This document shows positions 33,207-40,498 of a stretch of 64,000 nt of DNA, piece by piece. The notes beneath the pieces are model-generated. The model saw only the letters and a program-made list of their open reading frames with translations. It was not told where the DNA came from and made no database searches. Positions within the stretch are counted from its first letter, which is position 1. Each line of letters begins with the position of its first letter. A program made the translations under genes and the position numbers. Origin of the DNA: Pseudoxanthomonas jiangsuensis (GTDB lineage: Bacteria > Pseudomonadota > Gammaproteobacteria > Xanthomonadales > Xanthomonadaceae); the NCBI RefSeq assembly GCF_010093185.1, contig NZ_PDWL01000006.1:1-64000 (forward strand), given 5' to 3'.

Positions 33207-34483
33207 CTGACACCGCCTACGCCGAGGACGCCGTGCTGGCCGGCCTGATGGCCCGCAACGAGAAGTTCCACGAGGTCGCCCCGATGCTGGGCGAGGAGCA
33301 ATTCACCACGCCGCGCCGTCGGCGCATCTGGGCCGCCATCCGCGACCGGTTGCGCGAGGGCCAGCCCGCGGACGTGGTCACGCTGTGCGAAGCGCTGCCG
33401 GCCGATGCCGACGAGCTGCTCAGCCTGGCCCGGAACATGGCCACGGGGGGCGTGGTGAGCAGCTACGCCGCCGTCGTGCGCGACAACTGGCGGATGCGCG
33501 AAGCCGGAGGTATCGCCCAGCGCCTGCTGGCCGGCGCGCGTGACCGCGAGGCAGGAGCGGTTGAGCAAGCCATCGCCGAGCTCATGGCGCTCAACGCCCA
33601 TCACGCGGTCCACGAGTTCACCGGCAAGCAGATCCTGGCCCTGGCCTTCGAAGTCGCCCAGCAGGCGTACCAGAACGGCGGCGTGATCCCCGGCATCACC
33701 ACCGGCCTGCAGGAGCTGGACGAGATCCTGGGCGGGTGGCACGACTCGGACCTGACGTTCATCGGCGGCCGCCCTGCGATGGGCAAGACCGCGTTCATGC
33801 TTGGCCTGGCCGAGGCGGCGGCAGACGCCGGGCGACGCGTCGGCATCGTCAGCGCCGAGCAGCCGGCCGTGCAGCTTGGCATTCGCCGCGCGGCCCTGGC
33901 CTCTGGCGTCGGCGCCCAGTCCATCCGCGCCGGCCAGCTCGAGGACGAGGACTGGGCCAAGATCACCGCGGGCATCTCGAAGGCCCGTGACCGGCACCTG
34001 CGGGTGTTCGACCGGTCCGCCGTGTCGCTGGACGAGCTGGTTTCGGTCGCCCGGAAGTGGAAGCACAACGAAGGCCTGGACGTGCTGTTCATCGACTACG
34101 CCCAGCGCATCACCGTGCCGGGCGCCGACCGCATAACCGAGGTGTCGCAGATCGCCCGAGGCCTCAAGAACCTGGCCCGCGACCTGAACATCCCGGTCAT
34201 CTCGCTGGCCCAGGTGGTCAAGGGCGTGGACAGCCGGCCCGACAAGCGCCCCAACGCAGGCGACCTAGCCAACAGCGACGAGCTGACCCGCGAGGCCGAC
34301 CAGATCCTGATGCTCTACCGCGACGAGGTCTACAACCGTGACAGCAAGGATCCCGGCATCGCCGAGGTCCTGATCGAGAAGAACCGGCACGGACCGACCG
34401 GGTTCAAGCGCGTGCGCTTCGTCGCCGAGACGATGGCGTTCCAGAGCTTCAAGCGGGCCAATGACTTCGAGGAGGCCGCATGA
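33203..34483 (+). CDS. Replicative DNA helicase, DnaB family
   Basis: The 426-residue protein has the DnaB N-terminal helical domain (DAVLAGLMARNEKFHEVAPM) and a RecA-fold helicase domain with Walker A GRPAMGKT (about residues 189-196), the Walker B region VLFIDYAQRI and the DQILMLYRDE and KNRHGPTG segments. It would unwind the phage origin and recruit host primase and polymerase. The GTG start overlaps the initiator stop. Confidence 0.94.
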   Translation: MTDTAYAEDAVLAGLMARNEKFHEVAPMLGEEQFTTPRRRRIWAAIRDRLREGQPADVVTLCEALPADADELLSLARNMATGGVVSSYAAVVRDNWRMREAGGIAQRLLAGARDREAGAVEQAIAELMALNAHHAVHEFTGKQILALAFEVAQQAYQNGGVIPGITTGLQELDEILGGWHDSDLTFIGGRPAMGKTAFMLGLAEAAADAGRRVGIVSAEQPAVQLGIRRAALASGVGAQSIRAGQLEDEDWAKITAGISKARDRHLRVFDRSAVSLDELVSVARKWKHNEGLDVLFIDYAQRITVPGADRITEVSQIARGLKNLARDLNIPVISLAQVVKGVDSRPDKRPNAGDLANSDELTREADQILMLYRDEVYNRDSKDPGIAEVLIEKNRHGPTGFKRVRFVAETMAFQSFKRANDFEEAA

Positions 34484-34659
34484 ACACCGACCAAGCCCGC
34501 GCCCAATCCATCGCGCACGCGCGTGAGGCTGGCCGCTGGGCAGCCCAGGCAGGGCGCCCGATTACCAACTGCCCGACCTACGCGATGGGCGAGCTGGGCC
34601 GCGAGTGGCGAGAGGCGTGGAAGGCCGGGCACCGGGAAGTGGCGGAGGGCAGGGCATGA
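34480..34659 (+). CDS. RMF/CrpP-like small protein, second copy
   Basis: An ATG overlapping the helicase stop (ATGA) gives 59 residues: a short head, then AREAGRWAAQAGRPITNCPT and REWREAWKAGHREVAEG. It aligns with the 32105 gene product (G-x-A-x2-A-x3-R, CP-x-Y, R-x2-WR-x2-W). The two paralogues flank the initiator-helicase pair. The RMF/CrpP relationship is inferred from motif spacing. Confidence 0.6.
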   Translation: MNTDQARAQSIAHAREAGRWAAQAGRPITNCPTYAMGELGREWREAWKAGHREVAEGRA

Positions 34660-35081
34660 CGGCCGAACTCTCCCCCGCCGACTGGCGCCTGGACGGCACC
34701 GGCCCCATGACCGACAAGCAGCGCCGGATGCTCAACGCCGTCTGCGGCGACCTTGCGGCGCAACTGCAATGGCACGGCAACCGACTGAGCAAGGACGACT
34801 GGCGGCACATGCTGTCCGGGACGATGCTGGGCTGGCGAATGATGCCGGCGATTGACCGGGGTGAGGGCGCGGCCGGCTTCATCATGCTTGGCGGGTCGAG
34901 CCTTGACCTGAGCAAGTCGCAGGCAGCCGAGGCAATCACGGTCGCGGTGCAGATCGGCGACCACCCGGATGAGCAGGGGTTGCGCGCTCGCCCGGTTCGC
35001 TGGTCGGACAAGGTTCTACTTGGCATGGGCTTCAACCCTAACGACTTCTCGGACGCATCGCGCGCGCGGGAGGCTGCGTGA
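34656..35081 (+). CDS. ninB: NinB-like recombination protein (lambda Orf family)
   Basis: The 141-residue protein has MTDKQRRMLNAVCGDLAAQL, then WRHMLSGTMLGW and FIMLGGSSLDLSKSQAAEAI, the hallmarks of NinB/Orf. NinB binds single-stranded DNA and SSB and can replace RecFOR in phage recombination. The ATG overlaps the RMF-like gene's stop. Its place after the helicase mirrors the lambda nin region. Confidence 0.85.
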   Translation: MTAELSPADWRLDGTGPMTDKQRRMLNAVCGDLAAQLQWHGNRLSKDDWRHMLSGTMLGWRMMPAIDRGEGAAGFIMLGGSSLDLSKSQAAEAITVAVQIGDHPDEQGLRARPVRWSDKVLLGMGFNPNDFSDASRAREAA

Positions 35082-35470
35082 TGAATCGCCGATCCCGCGA
35101 CCTGCGCTTCACCGCCATCCAGGAGATCGGTTGCCTCGCCTGCCGACGCCCGCTGAAAGCCTCGTTCCAGCCCGGCGCATTCGCCCCCGGCGGCTATGTC
35201 GAGATCCACCACCTGCTGACCACTGGCCACCACGGCACGGGCAAGCGGCGCGGTGACGACGCGACCATCGGCCTTTGTTCGTGGCACCACCGTGGCGTCA
35301 TCGGCGAGGGCTACAGCGTCCGCGAGATGGCCGATTGCTACGGCCCCAGCTACGCCCGCGAGCCGCGCAGGTTCCGGGCCGAGTACGGAAGCGACGAGGA
35401 GTTGCTGGCCGAGCAGAACACCCTGATCGCCGAGTGGCGGTCCAACGCCATCGGAGCATCCGCCGCGTGA
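35081..35470 (+). CDS. Ref-family RecA-dependent nuclease
   Basis: The 129-residue protein has CLACRRPL, the double histidine EIHHLLTTG, the R-G-D-D-ATIGLCSWHHRG segment and a C-terminal GPSYAREPRRFRAEYG. This is the HNH-like zinc fold of P1 Ref-type nucleases, which cut DNA at RecA filaments and raise recombination. A GTG one codon earlier is possible; the ATG overlapping the ninB stop (TGATG) is preferred. Confidence 0.82.
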   Translation: MNRRSRDLRFTAIQEIGCLACRRPLKASFQPGAFAPGGYVEIHHLLTTGHHGTGKRRGDDATIGLCSWHHRGVIGEGYSVREMADCYGPSYAREPRRFRAEYGSDEELLAEQNTLIAEWRSNAIGASAA

Positions 35471-36162
35471 CTATCCCCCCATCCCGCGCGAGGAAGGGAA
35501 AGGCGCTGGGGCCAACCGGCCCGCGCGTTGACTGGTCCGCCGACGAGGACGCCAAGCTGCGCGCCTTGTACCCGGACACGATGACCAGCGATGTGGCGGT
35601 GGCGCTTGGCCGGTCTCTGCAATCTGTGCGCAACAGAGTTGTACGTCTGGGACTGAGAAAGAGCGAGGCGTTCATGGCGAGCAAGCCCGGCGTATTCCGC
35701 GACGGGCATACGGCGTGGAACAAGGGCAAGTCCGGGTCCACGGGGAACCACCCCAACTGCCGAAATGGTTGGTTCCGACCGGGCGTTGTGCAGGGCGTCG
35801 CCGCACGGTGCTACCAGCGCATCGGTTCGCTGCGGATCAAGGACGGCGTGCTGCAACGCAAGCTGACAGACCGTAAGGACCTGCCCCGTGCCCAGCGCTG
35901 GCAGCCGATCCACCGCACCGTCTGGGAGGCGGCACATGGCCCCGTCCCGCAGGGATGGGTCGCGGTGTTCAAGCCCGGCATGGCCACGCTCAACCCCGAC
36001 GAGGTGACGCTGGACCGGATCGAGTGCGTCAGCCGCGCCGAGAACATGCGCCGCAACAGCCGCCACAACCGATACACGCCAGAGCTGAACCAGCTTATCC
36101 AGCTCAAAGGCGTCCTGACCCGCAAGATCAACCAGAAGGAAGGCAAGAGTGAAAGCTACTGA
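35467..36162 (+). CDS. HNH endonuclease with Myb-like N-terminal domain
   Basis: The 231-residue product has an N-terminal SANT/Myb-like DNA-binding segment (DWSADEDAKLRALYPD, VRNRVVRLGL). A homing-type HNH region follows (WQPIHRTVWEAAHGPVPQGW, then RIECVSRAENMRRNS), with the usual DH replaced by VFKPG. It looks like a free-standing homing-type endonuclease that has settled in the early operon. The GTG start overlaps the Ref gene's stop. Confidence 0.75.
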   Translation: MTIPPSRARKGKALGPTGPRVDWSADEDAKLRALYPDTMTSDVAVALGRSLQSVRNRVVRLGLRKSEAFMASKPGVFRDGHTAWNKGKSGSTGNHPNCRNGWFRPGVVQGVAARCYQRIGSLRIKDGVLQRKLTDRKDLPRAQRWQPIHRTVWEAAHGPVPQGWVAVFKPGMATLNPDEVTLDRIECVSRAENMRRNSRHNRYTPELNQLIQLKGVLTRKINQKEGKSESY

Positions 36163-36403
36163 CGTTCGAGACTTCGTTGGCAAGATGATCAAGGAGCTGG
36201 CCGACAGCACGGCCACTAGCGAAGAGATGGCGCTGACCATCGAGCGCGCCAAGGCTACCGGCGGCCTGGTGCAGCAGTACGTATCTCTTGCCAAGGTGGA
36301 GCTGGATGCAGCGAGGCTGTACGCCGAGCACGGGGTGATCCCGGAGAGCATCGAGGCCCCCAAGGATGGACGCCCACAGCTCCGAGCAGTGGGTGGGCGC
36401 TAA
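36149..36403 (+). CDS. Small helical phage protein
   Basis: The GTG at 36149 gives 84 residues: ATDVRDFVGKMIKELADSTA, EEMALTIERAKATGG and LAKVELDAARLYA. The family commonly precedes DUF1064-type nucleases in phages. Its function is unknown. It overlaps both neighbouring genes. Confidence 0.6.
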   Translation: MKATDVRDFVGKMIKELADSTATSEEMALTIERAKATGGLVQQYVSLAKVELDAARLYAEHGVIPESIEAPKDGRPQLRAVGGR

Positions 36404-36752
36404 TCCGATGAAGCATTTCGCCCTCGGCCGCATGAAGGCCGGCGTCATGAACAAGACGGAGGCGGACTATGACGCGCACCTTGAGCTGTTGCGTGCGGCG
36501 GGGGAGGTGCAGTGGTACCGGTTCGAGGGGGTAAAGCTGCGCCTCGCCGACAACACGTTCTACACCCCGGATTTCGCGGTCATGGCGGCCGATGGCGTCA
36601 TGGAGATGCACGAGGTCAAGGGGTTCTGGACCGACGATGCCCGCGTGAAGATCAAGGTGGCTGCGGATCAGTACCCGTTCCGGTTCATAGCGTTCCGTCC
36701 GCGCCCGAAGTCCAAGGGCGGGGGATGGGACCGGGAGGATTTCGGCCCATGA
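36366..36752 (+). CDS. DUF1064-like phage endonuclease
   Basis: The 128-residue protein contains MKHFALGRMKAGVMNKTEAD, YTPDFAVM and MHEVKGFWTDDARVKIKVAA. YTPDF plus EVKG is a PD-(D/E)XK core, typical of DUF1064 proteins that often stand in for RusA-like resolvases in phage nin-type regions. Holliday-junction cleavage is therefore plausible but inferred. Confidence 0.78.
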   Translation: MDAHSSEQWVGANPMKHFALGRMKAGVMNKTEADYDAHLELLRAAGEVQWYRFEGVKLRLADNTFYTPDFAVMAADGVMEMHEVKGFWTDDARVKIKVAADQYPFRFIAFRPRPKSKGGGWDREDFGP

Positions 36753-36925
36753 GCACCGCGATGAACCGCCGCCACCGCAAGCGCTGCAAGGCCCTCACGA
36801 CACGCGAGCTGCGCACGCTGATCCAGACGCTGGCGCCAGAGGTCCGCATGGCCGTGTCCCTGCTGGAGTGTGCAAAGCAGGAGTTGGCGAAGAGGCCGAA
36901 GATTGAACCAGAGGGGGAATCGTGA
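36749..36925 (+). CDS. Small basic phage protein
   Basis: The ATG overlaps the previous stop and gives 58 residues: a basic head (NRRHRKRCKALTTRELRTLI), then a helix (VRMAVSLLECAKQELAKRP). Function unknown. Confidence 0.5.
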   Translation: MSTAMNRRHRKRCKALTTRELRTLIQTLAPEVRMAVSLLECAKQELAKRPKIEPEGES

Positions 36926-37353
36926 GCCAAGTTGACCTGTTCGGCGCCTACGTGCGCCGCGAGCTGGACCACTGGGGGCGCGAGTTCGCGCTACACCGGG
37001 ACTGCGAGTACCTGGGCCACGTCTCGCGCAACATGCTGCAGGTGTTGATCGAGCACAAGGGCGAGATGCCGCCGCCGAACGTGGGCTACAAGCCACTGGA
37101 GACGGACGCTCGTGCCCAGCTTATCGAGGACGTGGTAGCCGACATCGCCCGCTCACACCTGGGCATGGCCATCTGCCTGCGCGCCTACCACTGCGGGCAG
37201 GGTAGGCGGCGGGTTGAGCGCTGGGAGACCGCCAACCTGCTGCTGGCCAACGCCGGCCTGCCGGTGGTAAGGGCGACCGCGTACATGGACCTTGCCCAGC
37301 GCGGGGAGGACAGGGTGTACGGGGTGCTTGCCGGGATGGCGCGGGCCGCTTGA
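36922..37353 (+). CDS. Last early-operon protein, candidate late-gene antiterminator
   Basis: The 143-residue protein has VRRELDHWGREFALHRDCEY, RNMLQVLIEHKGEMPPPNVG and a helical C terminus with RVERWETANLLLANAGLP. Proteins of this kind occupy the end of the early operon in related phages. A strong promoter-like sequence begins at its stop codon and is followed by hairpins, the layout expected for a Q-type antiterminator and its target. The role is inferred from position; no sequence match to lambda Q is seen. Confidence 0.55.
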   Translation: MSQVDLFGAYVRRELDHWGREFALHRDCEYLGHVSRNMLQVLIEHKGEMPPPNVGYKPLETDARAQLIEDVVADIARSHLGMAICLRAYHCGQGRRRVERWETANLLLANAGLPVVRATAYMDLAQRGEDRVYGVLAGMARAA

Positions 37354-37438
37354 CACGTCCGACCTGCGGGGCCATCATCCATGGCACGGTGGGGTAAGTG
37401 CCCCACAAGCAACGGCTCGCCCTAACCGGCGGGCCGTT
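37350..37438 (+). promoter_or_regulatory. Candidate late promoter followed by hairpins
   Basis: TTGACA (37350-37355) and CATCAT (37373-37378) are 17 bases apart. Downstream, GTGGGG/CCCCAC forms a hairpin at 37389-37406. At 37411-37438 an 11-bp stem (AACGGC-T-CGCC with GGCG-G-GCCGTT) is followed by a T-rich TCCGTTT. This looks like a late promoter with an early leader terminator needing antitermination. Confidence 0.55.
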
Positions 37439-37641
37439 TCCGTTTCCGGGGTTGGGGCTGGTGGAGCCGGCCGACGCAAGGGCTGGGGACTCCCGGCCGC
37501 CCCGACCATCCACGCCCGCCGCCCTCGCCAGAGCAACCCTCGTGACCAGCTGGGACGCGGGGCGGGCGACCAATTCCCAAGCTCCCAGTCGTGCCGGCGC
37601 CCGGTGCGACGGGGTTCTTTTCGCCTTCGAGGCCCGATCCC
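37439..37641. other. Late leader region without a supported gene
   Basis: About 200 bases lie between the leader hairpin and the endolysin. They hold no frame with a start and ribosome binding site that I believe. The sequence is G/C-rich with short inverted repeats, as expected of an untranslated late leader. Confidence 0.4.
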
Positions 37642-38106
37642 ATGTCCGCACTCGCTCACGCCGTGGCGCTGATCAAGCGCTGGGAGGGGTGCCGGCTGAC
37701 CGCATATCCCGACCCCGGCACCGGTGGCGAGCCGTGGACCATCGGCTGGGGCTCCACTGGCCCCGGCATCGGCCCCGGCACGCGCTGGACGCAGGCCCAA
37801 GCCGATGACCGGCTGGCGCTGGACGTGGAGCGGTTCATGGCCGGCGTGCGGGCCTCGCTGACCCGGGAGCCGGCGGACAACGAACTGGGGGCGATGACCT
37901 CGCTGGCCTACAACATCGGGCTGGGCGCGTTCCGGAACTCAACCCTGCTGCGCCTGTTCAACGCCGGCGACAGGCCAGGCGCGGCCAAGCAATTCGACCG
38001 CTGGAACCGCGCCGGAGGCCGGGTCATGAAGGGCCTGGTCCGCCGCCGCGCCGACGAACGCGCCGTGTTCGAGCTGCCGCCCGAGCACGACGAGGCGAGG
38101 CCATGA
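37642..38106 (+). CDS. Endolysin, GH24 lysozyme
   Basis: The 154-residue enzyme is a T4/P22-type muramidase. The catalytic E-x8-D-x-T arrangement is seen in KRWEGCRLTAYPDPGTGGEP followed by WTIGWGS, and NELGAMTSLAYNIGLGAF and RWNRAGGRVMKGLVRRR are typical of the family. It cuts peptidoglycan at lysis. No signal peptide is visible, so it probably depends on a holin. GAGGCCCG precedes the ATG. Confidence 0.93.
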   Translation: MSALAHAVALIKRWEGCRLTAYPDPGTGGEPWTIGWGSTGPGIGPGTRWTQAQADDRLALDVERFMAGVRASLTREPADNELGAMTSLAYNIGLGAFRNSTLLRLFNAGDRPGAAKQFDRWNRAGGRVMKGLVRRRADERAVFELPPEHDEARP

Positions 38107-38396
38107 CCGTGGACGCCGAGCGCCGCGACGGCCGCTGGCACGTGAGCCTGGGCCCCGTCGAGAAGTCGGTCATGGGGCTGGTCGCGGCCGGCGTAGCGGC
38201 GCTGGGCATCTGGCTGGTGACCTCGGTGAACGCGGTACTGACCCAACAGGCCGTGGCGAATACGCAGCTGATCGCGATCCAGGCCCAGTTGACGGGCATC
38301 TCCGGCCTGCCGGAGCGGGTCGGCAAGCTCGAAATCCAGGCCGAGACGAACAAGCAGGACATCCGCGAGCTGCGGCAACTGCGAGGGGTGAAGTGA
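38103..38396 (+). CDS. Single-helix membrane protein of the lysis cassette
   Basis: The 97-residue protein has a short polar head, one membrane helix (VMGLVAAGVAALGIWLVTSV) and a long C-terminal heptad-like helix (LPERVGKLEIQAETNKQDI). It may be a holin, an antiholin or a lysis regulator. It overlaps the endolysin gene by 4 bases. Confidence 0.6.
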   Translation: MTVDAERRDGRWHVSLGPVEKSVMGLVAAGVAALGIWLVTSVNAVLTQQAVANTQLIAIQAQLTGISGLPERVGKLEIQAETNKQDIRELRQLRGVK

Positions 38397-38821
38397 TGGA
38401 CCGGAAGGCGACCATCCTCGCGTTCGTGGGCGCGATCGGCACGCTGCTGACCGCGCTTGCCACGCACGGGACCGGCGCGATCAAGGCGCTGGGCGCGATT
38501 CCGGCGATGCTGGCGGCATGGTCCGCCGGCCTGCCGCTGGGCGTGTGGTCGTTCACCGTGGCGCTGCTGCTGGCGACCCTCGTCTGGGTGGCGGCCATCC
38601 GGAAGCTGCCGGTGTCGGGCAGCGGCAAGGCCCCGTTCGTGTCGGCCAACGGGCTGGCGCTGATCGTCGGGCCGGCGGTGACGGTGGCCCAGCAGTACCT
38701 GGCACCGCCCCGCACGCCGGGCGTCCTGCTGAACGCACTGATCCTGGGGCTGATCGCTGGATTGGCGGCGCCGCACATCGGCGCGCTGATTCGTGGCAAG
38801 GCCCGGACGCCAGCCCCGTGA
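38396..38821 (+). CDS. Multi-helix membrane protein, probable holin
   Basis: The 141-residue protein has about four hydrophobic helices (ILAFVGAIGTLLTALAT; VWSFTVALLLATLVWVA; LALIVGPAVTVAQQYLA; LLNALILGLIAGLAAP) and a basic tail. In a lysis cassette this points to a holin, although it is longer than classic ones. The start overlaps the preceding stop (TGATG). Confidence 0.6.
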   Translation: MDRKATILAFVGAIGTLLTALATHGTGAIKALGAIPAMLAAWSAGLPLGVWSFTVALLLATLVWVAAIRKLPVSGSGKAPFVSANGLALIVGPAVTVAQQYLAPPRTPGVLLNALILGLIAGLAAPHIGALIRGKARTPAP

Positions 38822-38934
38822 AGCCGATCCTGCGTCGCCTAGCGCTCGCCGCGCTGATCCTGCTGGCTATCCCCGGCGTGATCGTGGTCGGGTACATGGG
38901 CTGGATGTGGTGGACCCTGCGGAGCTTCCACTGA
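38818..38934 (+). CDS. Very small single-helix membrane protein
   Basis: The GTG at 38818 overlaps the previous stop and gives 38 residues with one hydrophobic helix (LALAALILLAIPGVIVVGYM) and an aromatic end (GWMWWTLRSFH). Its size and place between holin and spanin suggest an accessory lysis peptide. Its stop overlaps the next ATG. Confidence 0.55.
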   Translation: MKPILRRLALAALILLAIPGVIVVGYMGWMWWTLRSFH

Positions 38935-39329
38935 TGGGCGCCTACGCCGACCTGATCAAGCTGGCCCTGGCGCTGCTGCTGGCCGGCGGCATGGCTGTGT
39001 GGGGCCGGAGCTGCGGCAAGGCGACCGGGCTGGAGGACGGGCAGCAGGAGCGCGCCAGCCTGGAGAAGGCGCTGGGCCGGGCCACCCTGGACCTGTCCAC
39101 CTGCGCCGCGCAGGTCGGGCTGGCCAACAACATCGCCGACCAGGCCGCGGCCGAGGCCATCAAGCAGGACGCGATCGCCCGCGAGGCGGAGCGCCGGGCC
39201 GCCCAGGACGCCGCGGTCTCCGAGCTGCGCATCGCTGAGCTGACCCGCCAGCTGCAGGCCGCCCGGCGCAACCCGGACGCGGCCTCGCAGCTGGACATCG
39301 TGCTCCACCCGTCGATTCCCCTGAGGTGA
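38934..39329 (+). CDS. Inner-membrane spanin (Rz-like)
   Basis: The 131-residue protein has an N-terminal membrane anchor (LIKLALALLLAGGMAVWG), then a long periplasmic coiled coil (ASLEKALGRATLDLSTCAAQ; AIAREAERRAAQDAAVSELR), the plan of Rz inner-membrane spanins. These join an outer-membrane lipoprotein to breach the outer membrane at lysis. The next gene supplies that lipoprotein. Confidence 0.78.
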   Translation: MGAYADLIKLALALLLAGGMAVWGRSCGKATGLEDGQQERASLEKALGRATLDLSTCAAQVGLANNIADQAAAEAIKQDAIAREAERRAAQDAAVSELRIAELTRQLQAARRNPDAASQLDIVLHPSIPLR

Positions 39330-39607
39330 CCATGCGAGCCCTGATCCTGACGGCGGCCCTGCTGGCGCTGGCCGGCTGCCAGACGTGCCCGGACCGCCCG
39401 CAGGTGCCCGAGGTGGTGAAGGTGCCGGTACGGGTGACCGTTCCGGTGCCGCCGGCGCTGACCGACCCGTGCCCCGTGGCCCGGGCCGCCAGCCGGACCG
39501 TCGAGTCCGTCGTCCAGGCCTACAACGCGAACGTCGAGAGCCTGGAGACGTGCAACCGGAAGCTGGGCGAGATCCGGGCGCTGCCGACGACGGGTGGGGC
39601 GCCATGA
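39326..39607 (+). CDS. Outer-membrane spanin lipoprotein (Rz1-like)
   Basis: The 93-residue product has a lipoprotein signal ending LLALAGC (lipobox LAGC). A proline/valine-rich stretch follows (PEVVKVPVRVTVPVPPALTD), then a helix. This is the o-spanin plan. The start is GTG 39326, overlapping the Rz-like stop, or the ATG two codons later. Unlike lambda, it follows rather than nests within the Rz gene. Confidence 0.78.
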   Translation: MTMRALILTAALLALAGCQTCPDRPQVPEVVKVPVRVTVPVPPALTDPCPVARAASRTVESVVQAYNANVESLETCNRKLGEIRALPTTGGAP

Positions 39608-39714
39608 AGCGCAGGGCCGCCTACCGCTACCGCAGCGCCGTCACCGGCCGCTACGTGACGCCCGAGTACGCGCGGCGCCATCCCCGCAAGACCGTGCGGG
39701 AGCGGGTGCGCTGA
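39604..39714 (+). CDS. Small basic phage protein, 36 residues
   Basis: An ATG overlapping the Rz1-like stop opens MKRRAAYRYRSAVTGRYVTP, then EYARRHPRKTVRERVR. Tiny proteins of the form YRSAxxGRYVT..A are conserved between lysis and terminase genes in many phages. Function unknown. Confidence 0.65.
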   Translation: MKRRAAYRYRSAVTGRYVTPEYARRHPRKTVRERVR

Positions 39715-40100
39715 TGCCTCGCGCGACCACTGCCTACGTCTCCGCGTTCCAGCGCGACCGCCTGCACCAGGCGCAGTTCCGCCGGCGCGAGAGCCGCAGG
39801 ATCACGGCGGACCTGACCGCAGTGTTGCCGGCGGGCGTGACCGTCACCTCCGTGACCTGGCGCACCACGTCGCCCTGGACGCTACGCATGAGCGACGGGC
39901 AGATCGACGGGGCCAAGGTGTCGGTCCGTGCCGACTTCCAGTACGCCGGGTGCGCCGGGCTCAAGGCGCAGGTGACGCTGAGCGATGGCGATGTGCTGAA
40001 CCAGGCGTTCCTGTTCACCGTGCAGGACGCCCCCTTCTTCTACGACGAGCTGGGCCCGATGACCTCGGGGCCGTACACCCTGACCACTACCGCGCCATGA
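39714..40100 (+). CDS. Phage protein with Ig-like beta-sandwich
   Basis: The 128-residue product is beta-rich (ITADLTAVLPAGVTVTSVTW; GAKVSVRADFQYAGCAGLKA; VTLSDGDVLNQAFLFTVQDA). It resembles the small Ig-like proteins some phages encode near tail or packaging genes. Function unknown. The stop overlaps the start of the small terminase gene. Confidence 0.6.
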   Translation: MPRATTAYVSAFQRDRLHQAQFRRRESRRITADLTAVLPAGVTVTSVTWRTTSPWTLRMSDGQIDGAKVSVRADFQYAGCAGLKAQVTLSDGDVLNQAFLFTVQDAPFFYDELGPMTSGPYTLTTTAP

Positions 40101-40498
40101 GCTACGACAAGGTGGTTGCCGACGAGATCATCGCGCGCATCGCCGAGGGCGAGCCGCTGCGCCAGATCCTCCGGAGCGACCCGGGGCGGTTCCCTCGGAA
40201 GTCGGCCTGGTACAACTGGTGCGAGGCCGACACGGAGCTGGACCGGCGCTTCAAGGCTGCGCGGGACGATGGGCACGACGCCATCGCTGAGCGCGCCATG
40301 GAGACCGCGCGGGGGCGGGGCGATTCAAGCGGCGACGTGCAGCGCGACAAGCTGATCATCGACACCGACCTCAAGCTTCTGGCGAAGTGGGACCCGCGCC
40401 GCTACGGCGACAAGGTCGCCATGGAGCACAGCGGCCCCGGTGGCGGGCCGGTCCAGACCGTCACCCGCATCGAGCGGCGCATCGTCAAGCCGGAATGA
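40097..40498 (+). CDS. Terminase small subunit
   Basis: The 133-residue protein has a helix-turn-helix-like N terminus (ADEIIARIAEGEPLRQILRS, WYNWCEADTELDRRFKAARD) and the oligomerisation-type segment DKLIIDTDLKLLAKWDPRRYGDK, typical of small terminases. It would recognise pac/cos DNA. It overlaps the large subunit gene by 4 bases. Confidence 0.85.
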   Translation: MSYDKVVADEIIARIAEGEPLRQILRSDPGRFPRKSAWYNWCEADTELDRRFKAARDDGHDAIAERAMETARGRGDSSGDVQRDKLIIDTDLKLLAKWDPRRYGDKVAMEHSGPGGGPVQTVTRIERRIVKPE

